From IMG/VR virus record IMGVR_UViG_3300022858_000412, positions 1 to 30,337 of that record: DNA of 30,337 nucleotides, one strand, 5' to 3'. A model generated the notes under the pieces. It worked only from the letters and a program-made list of their open reading frames with translations, did no database searches and was not told the DNA's origin. Positions 19,298 to 27,105 of the stretch are shown piece by piece. Positions within the stretch are counted from its first letter, which is position 1, and every line of letters starts with the position of its first letter. Origin of the DNA: a virus. The position numbers were made by a program, and so were the translations under genes.

Positions 19298-19978
19298 ATG
19301 TTTAGTTTTATTAAACTTTTAACAGAATTGCAAAGTGACTATGGTGCTGGAATTACTTTCGTAGATATTGACGAAACAACATTTCATACCAAAGCAAAAA
19401 TAGATGTGGTGGATGATGATACTGGGAAAATAGTTAAGAAACTTAATAATCAAGAGTATAATACCTTTAAGTTAAAAAAAGGATATCGTTATGGCTATAG
19501 TGAGTTTAGAGATGCGAAATTATTTAAGAATACTGCAATTCCTATAATGCCAGTTATTAAAAGAGTTAAGCAAATGTTTAAAAGAATTGGTAATGGTGAT
19601 TCTAAAATTGTATTTTTAACAGCACGTGCTGAGTTTGATAATCCAGATATTTTTATTAGTACGTTTAGACAATATGGGATACCGATTGACAAAATAGACG
19701 TGCAATTGGCGGGCAACCTTGCAACTGGAACGGTTGCGAGCGCAAAGAAGAAAATCATAACTCAGTATTTAACAACTGGGCTATATAGACGTGTTAGAAT
19801 GCTTGATGATGATATGGGAAACATAAATATGTTTATCGATTATAGTAACAATGTACCAAAAGCAATAGTCAATAAAGTAAAAAAAAGATATAAGATTGTT
19901 GGGGACGAAAAAATTCCACCAATTCAATTTTTTGCATTACTCGTAAACCAAAATGGCAGTTTAAAAAGAATACAATAG
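19298..19978 (+). CDS. HAD-superfamily phosphatase
   Basis: The 226-residue protein has the HAD motifs: I, VDIDET with nucleophile D23 and acid D25; II, VFLTAR with T108; a basic residue near K151-K153; and IV, MLDDDMGN with D170-D172. HAD enzymes of phages include 3'-phosphatases acting on nucleic-acid ends and nucleotidases; the substrate cannot be told. The N-terminus MFSFIKLLTEL precedes the fold by some ten residues and matches the short capsid-leader pattern (LLTE), so the enzyme may be carried in the head. It uses no Trp. It starts one base after the previous stop. Confidence 0.82.
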   Translation: MFSFIKLLTELQSDYGAGITFVDIDETTFHTKAKIDVVDDDTGKIVKKLNNQEYNTFKLKKGYRYGYSEFRDAKLFKNTAIPIMPVIKRVKQMFKRIGNGDSKIVFLTARAEFDNPDIFISTFRQYGIPIDKIDVQLAGNLATGTVASAKKKIITQYLTTGLYRRVRMLDDDMGNINMFIDYSNNVPKAIVNKVKKRYKIVGDEKIPPIQFFALLVNQNGSLKRIQ

Positions 19979-19991
19979 GGAAAATATAAAA

Positions 19992-20480
19992 ATGAAAAAA
20001 TCAGAAGTTAGAAAAATGATAAGAGAAAAAGTTAAAAAATTAAGAGAAGAGCCAGACACTTATGTATCAAAAACATCAAATGGCTTTACTTTAATTCACA
20101 AAGGTATGCCAGTAATGTCATCAGATAGAACGATGAATGATGTAAAAAAAATGGCAAAAAAAATGAAATTAAAAATTGGTCCCAAATTATGAAACAATGG
20201 CAAATGAGAAACCATTAAGGAAGGCAAACAAATGAAAAAATCAGAAATACGAACAATGATAAGAGAAGAAGTTAAAAAATTAAGAGAAAAAAAAATCCAA
20301 GAAGCGCAACGTAATTTTAGTGTATTAGTAAGACCATCAAAAGCTAAAAATGCAAAAAGTGCACTTGATAAATCAGAAGATAAATTGGATTATGAATTAT
20401 ATGGAAGCGTATTCATGTTCAAAACAAAAGACGATGCACAAGAAGCGCTATATATATTCAGAAAAAGCAATATTTATTAA
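19992..20480 (+). CDS. Double-leader protein: two leader genes fused in one frame
   Basis: With TGA as Trp (20190, 20205) the frame runs unbroken for 162 residues. It begins MKKSEVRKMIREKVKKLREE, has a ~60-residue basic first body (VSKTSNGFTLIHKGMPVM), then a second leader MKKSEIRTMIREEVKKLREK at residue 81 and a second body ending DDAQEALYIFRKSNIY. The second ATG (20232) has its own AAGGAAGG at 20217-20224, so the second protein may also be made alone. Either it is a two-cargo polyprotein or the first gene lost its stop. Confidence 0.75.
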
Positions 20481-20512
20481 TTAAGTATAAATTTATTTAG
20501 GAGAAACATAAG

Positions 20513-20713
20513 ATGAAAATGAAAAAATCAGAAGTTAGAGATATGATTAAAGAAGAAGTCCAAGCACTTAGAGAAGCTGATTATAAAGAATTAGTTAAGA
20601 TGGTTAAGGATTTGGAATCCAAACTTAAAAAGTATAAGATAACAGATAAAGTGAAAGCAAAAAAAGCCGAAGATGCACTAAAGCAACTTAACTCTGTATT
20701 AAACACAATATAA
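20513..20713 (+). CDS. Leader-bearing small coiled-coil protein
   Basis: The 66-residue protein begins MKMKKSEVRDMIKEEVQAL, followed by READ; the expected protease step is after the E of LRE. The rest is one charged helix pair (ELVKMVKDLESKLKKYKI, then AEDALKQLNSVLNTI). Initiation could be at 20513 or 20519; AGGAG at 20499-20503 favours the first. No Trp. Confidence 0.82.
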   Translation: MKMKKSEVRDMIKEEVQALREADYKELVKMVKDLESKLKKYKITDKVKAKKAEDALKQLNSVLNTI

Positions 20714-20727
20714 ATAGGAGATATAAA

Positions 20728-20835
20728 ATGAAAAAGTTATTAATAAAATTTAAGTGGGTATTGTTAGCAATTGTAGTATTGGGGCTTTACTTATCAATCG
20801 CTTTTGGTGGCGTTATTGATTTTACAGCAATATAA
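20728..20835 (+). CDS. Tiny single-helix membrane protein
   Basis: The 35-residue product has a basic start (MKKLLIKFKW) and one membrane helix (VLLAIVVLGLYLSIAFGG). AGGAG lies eight bases before the ATG, and the neighbours on both sides are spaced in the usual way, which supports a real gene. It is the only plainly hydrophobic member of the block between portal and protease. Confidence 0.65.
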   Translation: MKKLLIKFKWVLLAIVVLGLYLSIAFGGVIDFTAI

Positions 20836-20851
20836 AAATAGGAGACACAAA

Positions 20852-21061
20852 ATGAAAATGAAAAAATCAGAAGTTAGAAAAATGATCAAAGAAGAGTTAC
20901 TTAAAGAAGGCGGACTTGATTCAAAAATACAAAGTGAATTTCATGACTTGATTCAGCAAGAGTGAACAAAAAGAAAGTTTTCTGGAAAAGATGCAAATGC
21001 TGATAAATTATTCGATGCGTTTAAAAAAAGTTTTTGGGTATATTTCAAAAAGATAAAATAA
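20852..21061 (+). CDS. Leader-bearing small protein
   Basis: The 69-residue protein begins MKMKKSEVRKMIKEELLKEG; the body is basic and ends KKSFWVYFKKIK. A TGA (IQQEWTKRK, near 20972) is read as Trp. The MKMKKSEV start is shared with the gene at 20513, and both follow a GGAGA-type site, pointing to duplication of the start region. Confidence 0.82.
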
Positions 21062-21089
21062 ATATAATATAAAAATAGGAGAAAATATT

Positions 21090-21854
21090 ATGAGAATAAG
21101 AGTAAAAGAAGTACGTGAGTGGATGAAATCACTTGATGAAAATAAATGGCGTAAGACATATAATGTTGATGCCAGAAGAGTTGCGCATTTCGCCAAAAAT
21201 ATGATGGAAGGTTCTGAACTTGTATTGCCAACCTCTTTACAAAGAAAGGTTGAAGGATACGAATATAAGAGAGAAAAGAAAATGGCAAAAGAATATGTAA
21301 GAGTTTTTAAGAAAAGACTTAAAGAACAAAAACAAGAAGAAGCATTACAAGAATCAATTAAAGTTATAATCGGCGAAGAAATTCAAAAATTAAATGAAAC
21401 GTTAAGTGAAATTGATGCTCCCGAAATGGCGAAGGTTGCCAAAAAGTATGGGTTCAAAATTAAATTAGATTCAAAAAGAAAAGTGAACGATTCCTATATT
21501 TGAGATTTTGATGTATTGAACAATAACATTACCAGAATTAAAATTTCAAATGCAGGCGGAAAAGCTGATACAGCAAATGTTTATTCTGGGAAAAGTACGA
21601 AAAATGGAATAATATTTAAAGATTATAAAGATTTATTCTCACAAATGAAAGAACTTAAAGAATCGACAAAAAATAAAGTTAGAGCAATGATTAAAGAAAT
21701 AATTAAAGAAGAAAACGAGTATCAAGAATTCTTTAAAACCGTTCTTGACAAGTTTAAAGTTAAGTCGCCTGCCGAATTAAGCGATGAAAAGAAAAAAGAG
21801 TTTTTCAATTATATTGAAAAGTTTTGGACTAAAGAAAAGGATCATAAAGAATAG
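21090..21854 (+). CDS. Helical protein with an internal leader-like motif and a C-terminal SPAELSDEKK domain
   Basis: The 254-residue protein is joined across TGA 21501 (SYIWDFD). The first third is basic and helical (REWMKSLDENKWRKTY, KRLKEQKQEEA). A strand-rich middle follows (TRIKISNAGGKADT). At about residues 195-214 comes STKNKVRAMIKEIIKEENE, very like the N-terminal leaders but internal, then a compact domain: EYQEFFKTVLDKFKVKSPAE, then SDEKKKEFFNYIEKFW. I believe the last block recurs in other phage and bacterial small proteins, but give it no function. It directly precedes the protease gene, so it may be a core or cargo protein. Confidence 0.78.
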
Positions 21855-21883
21855 AAATAAGCAGGCAAATTAGGAGAAATATA

Positions 21884-22507
21884 ATGAATAACAAAAAGTT
21901 ATTAATAGATACGATGATGTTCGAAGTTCCACATGAAGTAATAACAGAGGCAATGGGAAGAACAGACAATAGATTTATCGTTAAGGGCATTGTACAAAGA
22001 GCAGATGCATTAAATCAAAATGGTAGAATATATCCTTATGATATATTGACGAAGGAAGCGAAAAATTATACAGATTCATATATTAAAGAAAGCAGGGCGA
22101 TGGGAGAATTAGATCATCCTGATTCAAGTGTGATAAACTTAAACAATGTTTCCCACAATATATTAGATTTATATTGAGAAAATAAAAATTTAATGGGAGT
22201 TATTGAAGTATTGGGAACTCCTTCTGGTAACATCTTAAAAGAATTATTTAAGTCAGGTATTAGATTGGGCATTTCGTCAAGAGGATTGGGTTCAATTAAA
22301 AACAATCAAAATGAAGACAATATGAGTGCAGACTATGTACAAGAAGACTTTGAATTAATTTGTTGAGATTTTGTCTCCAACCCTTCAACAAAAGGTGCAT
22401 TTATGAAACCACTTAAAGAAGGTGTAGATTCAAACCTTGTAAAAGAAGATACTAAATGGAATAAAGTTAGCAATATAATTACAGAATTATTGCCTGAATT
22501 AAAATAA
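21884..22507 (+). CDS. 21: Prohead maturation protease, gp21-like (family S77)
   Basis: The 207-residue serine protease sits in the prohead core and cuts the scaffold, capsid protein and leader-tagged internal proteins after Glu. Signatures: NRFIVKGIVQRADALNQNGR (about 29-48), GELDHPDSS with catalytic H78, and GISSRGLGS with S131/S132. TGA codons in LYWENK and ICWDFVSNPS are read as Trp; the latter block is the usual one for these proteases. The N-terminus (LLIDTMMFEVPHEVITEAMG) has its own x-x-E sites, as expected for a self-processing enzyme. It lies in the centre of the leader-gene block, T4-like in order before gp22 and gp23. Confidence 0.93.
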
Positions 22508-22526
22508 TACTTAGGAGAAATACGAA

Positions 22527-22766
22527 ATGAAAAAATCAGAAATAAGAAAAATGATTAGAGAAGAGATTAAACGATTAAACGAGGCAGTTAAATTGAAGAA
22601 CGTAAAAACAAAGGACGAAGCAAGACAACAAGCAAAAGATTGGCAAAGCGACTTTTCAAACAGATCAATGAGTTGGGCCGAATTGATGAATGCGGGGACA
22701 CATTTTGAAAAATTAGGGAAAAAATTTAATTTAACTAAAGAATTTGAAGAAAATGGAATAATATAA
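22527..22766 (+). CDS. Leader-bearing small protein
   Basis: The 79-residue protein begins MKKSEIRKMIREEIKRLNEA, a textbook leader with LNE-A at its end. The body (AKDWQSDFSNRSMSWAELM) is helical and uses TGG for Trp. It follows the protease gene by 19 bases, with AGGAG before the start. No family recognised. Confidence 0.83.
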   Translation: MKKSEIRKMIREEIKRLNEAVKLKNVKTKDEARQQAKDWQSDFSNRSMSWAELMNAGTHFEKLGKKFNLTKEFEENGII

Positions 22767-22778
22767 AGAGGGTCAATA

Positions 22779-23000
22779 ATGAAAAAATCAGAAATAAGAA
22801 AAATGATTCAAGAAGAATTGTTGGAAGGAAAATCAAATTGGGAGAAGAATAGAAAAGAGGCAATAAATAATGTTGTTTCGGCATTGAAGTCGGCAAGCAA
22901 AGTTAATTATATAAGTCAGTTTGACAAAACTCAATGATTGGTTGATTTTAAAAATGGCCAAAGTGCATTAATTAAAATTGGCATATATAATGAAGATTAA
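22779..23000 (+). CDS. Leader-bearing small protein
   Basis: The 73-residue protein begins MKKSEIRKMIQEELLEGKS; the step LLE-G comes a few residues earlier than in its relatives. The body (EAINNVVSALKSASKVNYI then TQWLVDFKNGQSALIKIGI) has one TGA-encoded Trp near 22936. It ends TAA 22998-23000. Confidence 0.82.
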
Positions 23001-23002
23001 AA

Positions 23003-23065
23003 ATGAAAATAGAAATTTATAAAAGTGGAATTTTTGGAAATAGTTCAGTTAATATATTAAAATAG
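23003..23065 (+). CDS. Possible 20-residue peptide
   Basis: A short frame (MKIEIYKSGIFGNSSVNILK) fills the gap between two leader genes. It starts two bases after the previous stop, and its stop TAG overlaps the AGGAG of the next gene. It has no ribosome-binding site of its own. It may be a remnant or simply an open stretch. Confidence 0.3.
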   Translation: MKIEIYKSGIFGNSSVNILK

Positions 23066-23078
23066 GAGTAAATTAAAT

Positions 23079-24203
23079 ATGAAGAAATCAGAAGTTAGAC
23101 TAATGATTAGAGAAATGGTTAAGTCTGCCCGTAATGAAAACATTGATCCGAGTATAAAGAGAGCCATAAAGACACTCAAAAAGGGAGACAAGTTCACGGT
23201 TAAATCTCCTGACATTAAAGCGGACTGAATAAATATACCATTAACGTTTGTTAGTCACAACGCATTTGCTGAATGAATAGTTTGTAAGGATAAAAAAGGC
23301 AAAGAGTATAGAGTTCCGACGACAAAGATGCGTGACCAAACAATGTCTGTTGAAAAATTGAATGAAAACATTGAACTTAATGAAAGCCAAACAGACATTA
23401 TGAAACTTGATTTTAAACAAGCAAGTAAAATTATTGGGCAATATGAAGCATTAAGGCGCCTCGGTCAATATAATATGTTTGATTTTCTTGCAGTTCAAAG
23501 AGTTGCTTACGAAAATAAACTTTATGATTTTGTTGCATTTACCGCCAATAACAAAAAGGCATATGCGTCAATTATAAAAAATTATAGTAAGTTAATAAAA
23601 ACTATTGACAAGAAAGACATACCAAAATTAAAGAAAGTTAAAACAAGTTATTCATTGGAAGGTATTGATGAGTCAAATGTTTTTGATAAAAATCAAATAG
23701 CAATTGCGAAGAAAACATTAAAAATGTCTGATGCCGGTGCTAATGCAATGGGTGGTATGACAAAAGACGAAGCCCGTGCTATTCTTAAAAAACATAAGAT
23801 AAAAATTAAAGAATGGAAAGAAGAGATAGGAAAGAAATTAGAAATTGGAAAATTCTATAGACAAACATTTAAAAATAGAGATATAGTATATTTTCTACCC
23901 AAAAAATTATATAAGAATGGAAACTATAAAGGGTTAAAATTTACTGTAGATGCTGGCAGAAAATTAAAGGGAAAGGCAAAACAAACAAGTGTTACTGATC
24001 CACTCTTATGATATAAAGTAGATAAGATGGACCCAAAAGTAAAAGCTAGATTTGGCGAGTCTATAACGAATGAAGCAAAAACTCCATATAATTTTGAATG
24101 TATGGAATGCGATCATAAATTTAGTCGCAAAACAATACCCAAAAGTATGGAAGTACGTTGCCCAAAATGCAAGAGTTATGACGTAGACCCACAAGAATTT
24201 TAA
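23079..24203 (+). CDS. Leader-bearing multidomain protein with a C-terminal zinc ribbon
   Basis: At 374 residues this is the largest protein with the canonical leader (MKKSEVRLMIREMVKSARNE). Next comes a small strand-rich domain (GDKFTVKSPDIKADWINIPL to KEYRVPTTKM), a helical middle (QASKIIGQYEALRRLGQY), an ARAILKKHKIKIKEWKEEI segment and a C-terminal zinc ribbon with two Cys pairs (ECMEC and CPKC, about 16 residues apart). TGA is Trp at ADWINI, AEWIVC and LLWYKV, linking parts that would otherwise seem to be separate fragments. The ribbon suggests nucleic-acid or protein binding; the reaction, if any, is unknown. AGGAG at 23064-23068. Confidence 0.8.
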
Positions 24204-24215
24204 GGAGAAATAATA

Positions 24216-24860
24216 ATGTCAGGAATTTTTAAGTACAAATATCAATTGTTGCCAGCAGACTATGAAAAATTCGTCAAGCTATACAAAGAGGATCATCCTA
24301 AAATTATCATAAAATTTGATAAAGGTGACCAAACTTATTATGCTTTTAAGAAAAAACGTAAAGAGTTAGAGTGGAAATATGATAGAGACAATTATCAATT
24401 GTATATTGACGAGCCAATTAAAAACTATTTCTTTAAGAAATTTATAAGGAAGGAAAATAAAATGAATATAAAAAAAGAAGAAATCAAAAAACTTGCTGAA
24501 GAAATCATGAATGATGATTGCTCAGTAAAAAAGAAGAAAGTTAAAAAAGTAAAAAAAGAACAATGGGACGAACTTCCAGTGAAAGAAAGATTTGCTCTTC
24601 TATCAAAGATTATTTTTGATACTAAAGATTTAACAAATATTGGTGCCGAAGTTTCTTCGCTTACAGAAAAAATAGGTGAAACAATTATTGCAGAAAGTGA
24701 TGGGGATTGGTTTGATAAGCATACGCTTAAGAGGAATGCAAGTGAAATTACCAAGAAAGGTCATGAGTTTAATAAAAACGCATCCGAACTTAAAAATGTA
24801 TTTGAAAGAATGCAAGCACTCTATGAAGAAATAGGAATGCTTATAGAAAGATATTTGTAG
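24216..24860 (+). CDS. Two-part protein with an internal leader-like start
   Basis: The 214-residue frame joins an 82-residue strand-rich domain (YQLLPADYEKFVKLYKED, IIIKFDKGDQTYYAFKKKRK) to a second part starting MNIKKEEIKKLAEEIMND. That second start (ATG 24462) has AAGGAAGG at 24446-24453, so it may be an independent start. Part two is Lys-rich (VKKKKVKKVKKEQWDEL) then a long helical bundle (SSLTEKIGETIIAES, FERMQALYEEIGMLIERYL). The plan matches the double-leader gene at 19992. Function unknown. Confidence 0.75.
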   Translation: MSGIFKYKYQLLPADYEKFVKLYKEDHPKIIIKFDKGDQTYYAFKKKRKELEWKYDRDNYQLYIDEPIKNYFFKKFIRKENKMNIKKEEIKKLAEEIMNDDCSVKKKKVKKVKKEQWDELPVKERFALLSKIIFDTKDLTNIGAEVSSLTEKIGETIIAESDGDWFDKHTLKRNASEITKKGHEFNKNASELKNVFERMQALYEEIGMLIERYL

Positions 24861-24870
24861 GAGAACGTAA

Positions 24871-25125
24871 ATGATAAAATCAGAATTAAATGAAATGAAA
24901 AAGATAATGTTTGAAGCAGACCCAAAAGACAAACATTTGCACCCAAACTTAAAACTAATAAAACCATATCCAGGCATGGCTCTCAAAGCAGGCACAATCT
25001 TTAACTGAGATTATGAGTGGCCAGGATACGTTGCGAATAGGCGCCACAGTTCAGAATGAACATGAGAATATTTCAAACCTTGGATTGGTAAATTTTTTAA
25101 AGAAATTAAGAGAAAAGAAAAATAA
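24871..25125 (+). CDS. Small protein with a leader-like start
   Basis: The 84-residue protein begins MIKSELNEMKKIMFEADP, a looser leader with a likely step at MFE-A. The body is Trp- and Pro-rich (FNWDYEWPGYVANRRHSSEW, then TWEYFKPWIGKFFK). Four positions use TGA or TGG as Trp within 25 residues; with TGA as stop only a fragment would remain. AGGAG precedes the start and TAATG overlaps the next gene. Confidence 0.75.
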
Positions 25126-25448
25126 TGAGTACAAGTGCCGTTGAATTGAAAGAAGCTTACAAGCCCGATAATATACGTCTCTATTCGGTAGTAGGCTATC
25201 CAGCAATTAATCGTAAGAATGGATATTTCTGCAATCTTGACGACGTTTGGGAAGACGATATTAAGCATGGCACAAAAGAGTGAGATAAAATATACAAAAA
25301 ATTAAAGCCGAAAGATAAGAAAACAGTTGATGATATACTTAGTAATATAAGCGTTAACGAAGTAGAAGATGGCGATATGTTTAGCTTTACAGACTTAGTA
25401 AAAGGCCCAAAAATATTAATATACACAGGAGTTATAAATGGAAAATAA
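25125..25448 (+). CDS. Hypothetical small protein
   Basis: The 107-residue product starts MSTSAVELKEAYKPDNIRLY with no leader. It has NGYFCNLDDVWEDDIKHG, one TGA-encoded Trp (TKEWDKI), and an acidic helical middle. It overlaps the previous gene by one base and the next by 11. It is the only gene in this stretch without a leader-like start apart from its right neighbour. No family recognised. Confidence 0.65.
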
Positions 25449-25752
25449 AGATATAAAAGCAGAAATTAAGAAAGAAACGAAGACCAAAGTAGCAAACCCA
25501 GCGCCTAAGCATGTAAGAACAGTCGCAGAGGTAAAGTTAGCAATTCAAGAAACAGAGGCGTTAGACAAGCTTATTAGTGAAATAAATAAAGGTGATGTTA
25601 GTTTTTATACTCAACAAAACCCAGTAATTTTCGCTTCACCTGTAAGGCCAACTGCTATGCCGAAAGATATAAACGAAAAGGTTTTTAATTATCTTGATGA
25701 ACAGCTACAAAAGAAAATAGATAAGTTAAATAAAATCATAACTGGAGAATAA
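25438..25752 (+). CDS. Hypothetical helical protein
   Basis: The 104-residue product begins MENKDIKAEIKKETKTKV, with a charged helix that is only vaguely leader-like, followed by KHVRTVAEVKLAIQETEALD and a Pro-rich turn (FASPVRPTAMPKD), then a terminal helix. No Trp. It overlaps the previous gene, and AGGAG lies upstream inside it. Function unknown. Confidence 0.7.
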   Translation: MENKDIKAEIKKETKTKVANPAPKHVRTVAEVKLAIQETEALDKLISEINKGDVSFYTQQNPVIFASPVRPTAMPKDINEKVFNYLDEQLQKKIDKLNKIITGE

Positions 25753-25778
25753 CATAATGAAGAAGTCCGAAATTAGAA
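25744..25778 (+). repeat. 35-nt direct repeat, copy 1 (ribosome-binding site, start codon and leader start)
   Basis: These 35 bases, from GGAGAATAAC through the codons for MKKSEIR, are identical to 26011-26045. The copy includes the ribosome-binding site and spacer, which protein selection would not keep, so it marks a recent duplication or gene conversion of a leader cassette. Confidence 0.9.
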
Positions 25779-26011
25779 ATATGGTCAAAGAAGAGCTTTT
25801 GAAAGAAAGACCGGCTGAGGGCGAAGAAATCGTAGATAAAGTTTTTAGAGGAATTGAAAGAACTATTGGTTCAAATGCTACGAATAAAATTCTTAAATCA
25901 TATAGTGTTGATTTAGCTTTTGAATTTGCTCATATTATCAATAATATTAATGATGGCAAATTACTCACTGGCAAAGTATTTAACGTGTTAAGAAAGTTGA
26001 AAATAAAATAG
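25757..26011 (+). CDS. Leader-bearing small protein
   Basis: The 84-residue protein begins MKKSEIRNMVKEELLKERP. The body is helical (VDKVFRGIERTIGSNATNKI, then FAHIINNINDG) and ends in a basic segment (GKVFNVLRKLKIK). No Trp. Its start region is duplicated ahead of the next gene. Confidence 0.83.
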   Translation: MKKSEIRNMVKEELLKERPAEGEEIVDKVFRGIERTIGSNATNKILKSYSVDLAFEFAHIINNINDGKLLTGKVFNVLRKLKIK

Positions 26012-26045
26012 GAGAATAACATAATGAAGAAGTCCGAAATTAGAA
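26011..26045 (+). repeat. 35-nt direct repeat, copy 2
   Basis: Identical to 25744-25778, 267 bases downstream. The sequence after the leader diverges completely, so only the start cassette is shared. Confidence 0.9.
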
Positions 26046-26455
26046 CAATGATTAAAGAAGAAATACAAAAATTAAATGAAGCAAATTTAAGTGATAACGA
26101 ATTGCATAATATTGTGAGATGAATCCCTGCCGGTTCTCTTGTGGTATCTACGTTTGCGGGCAAAAACTTGAAAATAGTATTGACCGACCATGTATCAGCA
26201 CCACCGTTAGTAACAAAAGATATAAAAAGTGTTGAACGCCATCAAAATAAAGCAGTAGAAAATTTTATAGACGAAGCCAAGAAATTTATCAATATTAGCA
26301 AGTCAAGTATCCATCCGTATATTCATATGAAGGGAGAAAAGGGTAGAATTTTATTTACCTCAGAATTTTCTCTTGATGTTAAAACGAAACCAGAACTTCA
26401 AAAGTTAGAACAATTAGTTAAAGACTTAAAGTTTTACAATAAATTAAAAGGATAA
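26024..26455 (+). CDS. Leader-bearing protein
   Basis: The 143-residue protein begins MKKSEIRTMIKEEIQKLNEA, with LNE-A at its end. A TGA at 26118-26120 (VRWIPAG) joins the leader to the body, which has strands (SLVVSTFAGKNLKIVLTDHV) and a helix (HQNKAVENFIDEAKKFI), ending KFYNKLKG. No family recognised. Confidence 0.83.
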
Positions 26456-26460
26456 TAATT

Positions 26461-26784
26461 ATGAAAAAATCAGAATTAAGAACTTACATTAAAGAAGAAC
26501 TACAAAGATTATTTGAGATTAAATATACGCAAACTAACAATTTACGTATATGGTTGTCGCCAGATAAGAAAACAATATATTTGGATAATGTTTCGCCCGC
26601 AAGCACACCGCAACCAATTTGGCCACTTATTAAAGCATTTCAAAAAAACTTTGGCAATTTAATGGTTGTAAATGGTGACAATAAATGGATAAAGGGAGAT
26701 GATTTGGTTGTAATAGTAAATCTTGATGATACTCCCATTAATGAGAAAAAATTAGAAAAAGTATTTAAGAAGGTGAGTGTATAA
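26461..26784 (+). CDS. Leader-bearing small protein
   Basis: The 107-residue protein begins MKKSELRTYIKEELQRLFEI, with a step at LFE-I. The body is a compact alternation of strands and helices (NLRIWLSPDKKTIYLDNV, FGNLMVVNGDNKWI, DDLVVIVNLDDTPI) like a small ferredoxin-type fold, by appearance only. Trp codons are TGG. It shares its last base with the next start. Confidence 0.82.
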   Translation: MKKSELRTYIKEELQRLFEIKYTQTNNLRIWLSPDKKTIYLDNVSPASTPQPIWPLIKAFQKNFGNLMVVNGDNKWIKGDDLVVIVNLDDTPINEKKLEKVFKKVSV

Positions 26785-27104
26785 TGAAAGATTTGTTAAA
26801 TGAAATAACAATTGGCGGTGGCGTATGATTAAGCTCTAAAACTTTTGCAAATAAAAAGCTTATAGAATCTAGTCAAATCCACTTAAAAGGATATATTGCT
26901 GAACTTATGACTAATAGAAAAACATTATGGTTAATGCCTAATAAAGGTGCAAGAGATTGGAAAAAAGAGAAAGCATATTTGAAAAACTTTTTTAACAAAG
27001 TAAAATTTGCTAACCGTGAATTGGATTCTTTAGAGGTCACTCTTCCTCTAAAATCTGACAAAGTAGAATTGGAGCTTGTTTTGACTGGCAAGATGGAGAA
27101 ATAA
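26784..27104 (+). CDS. Small protein with a short LLNE start
   Basis: The 106-residue product begins MKDLLNEITIGGGVW; LLNE-I is a short leader-like pattern. The body is basic (KGARDWKKEKAYLKNFFNKV) followed by strands (LEVTLPLKSDKVELELVLTG), and its layout resembles that of the preceding protein. One TGA is Trp (GVWLSS). TAATG overlap with the gene upstream. Confidence 0.72.
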
Positions 27105-27105
27105 T

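Noticed and set aside
18131-26520. CRISPR-like array formed by the repeated leader DNA
   Set aside because: Spacing is irregular, repeats are coding and start at ATG after a ribosome-binding site, and the intervening sequence is translated.
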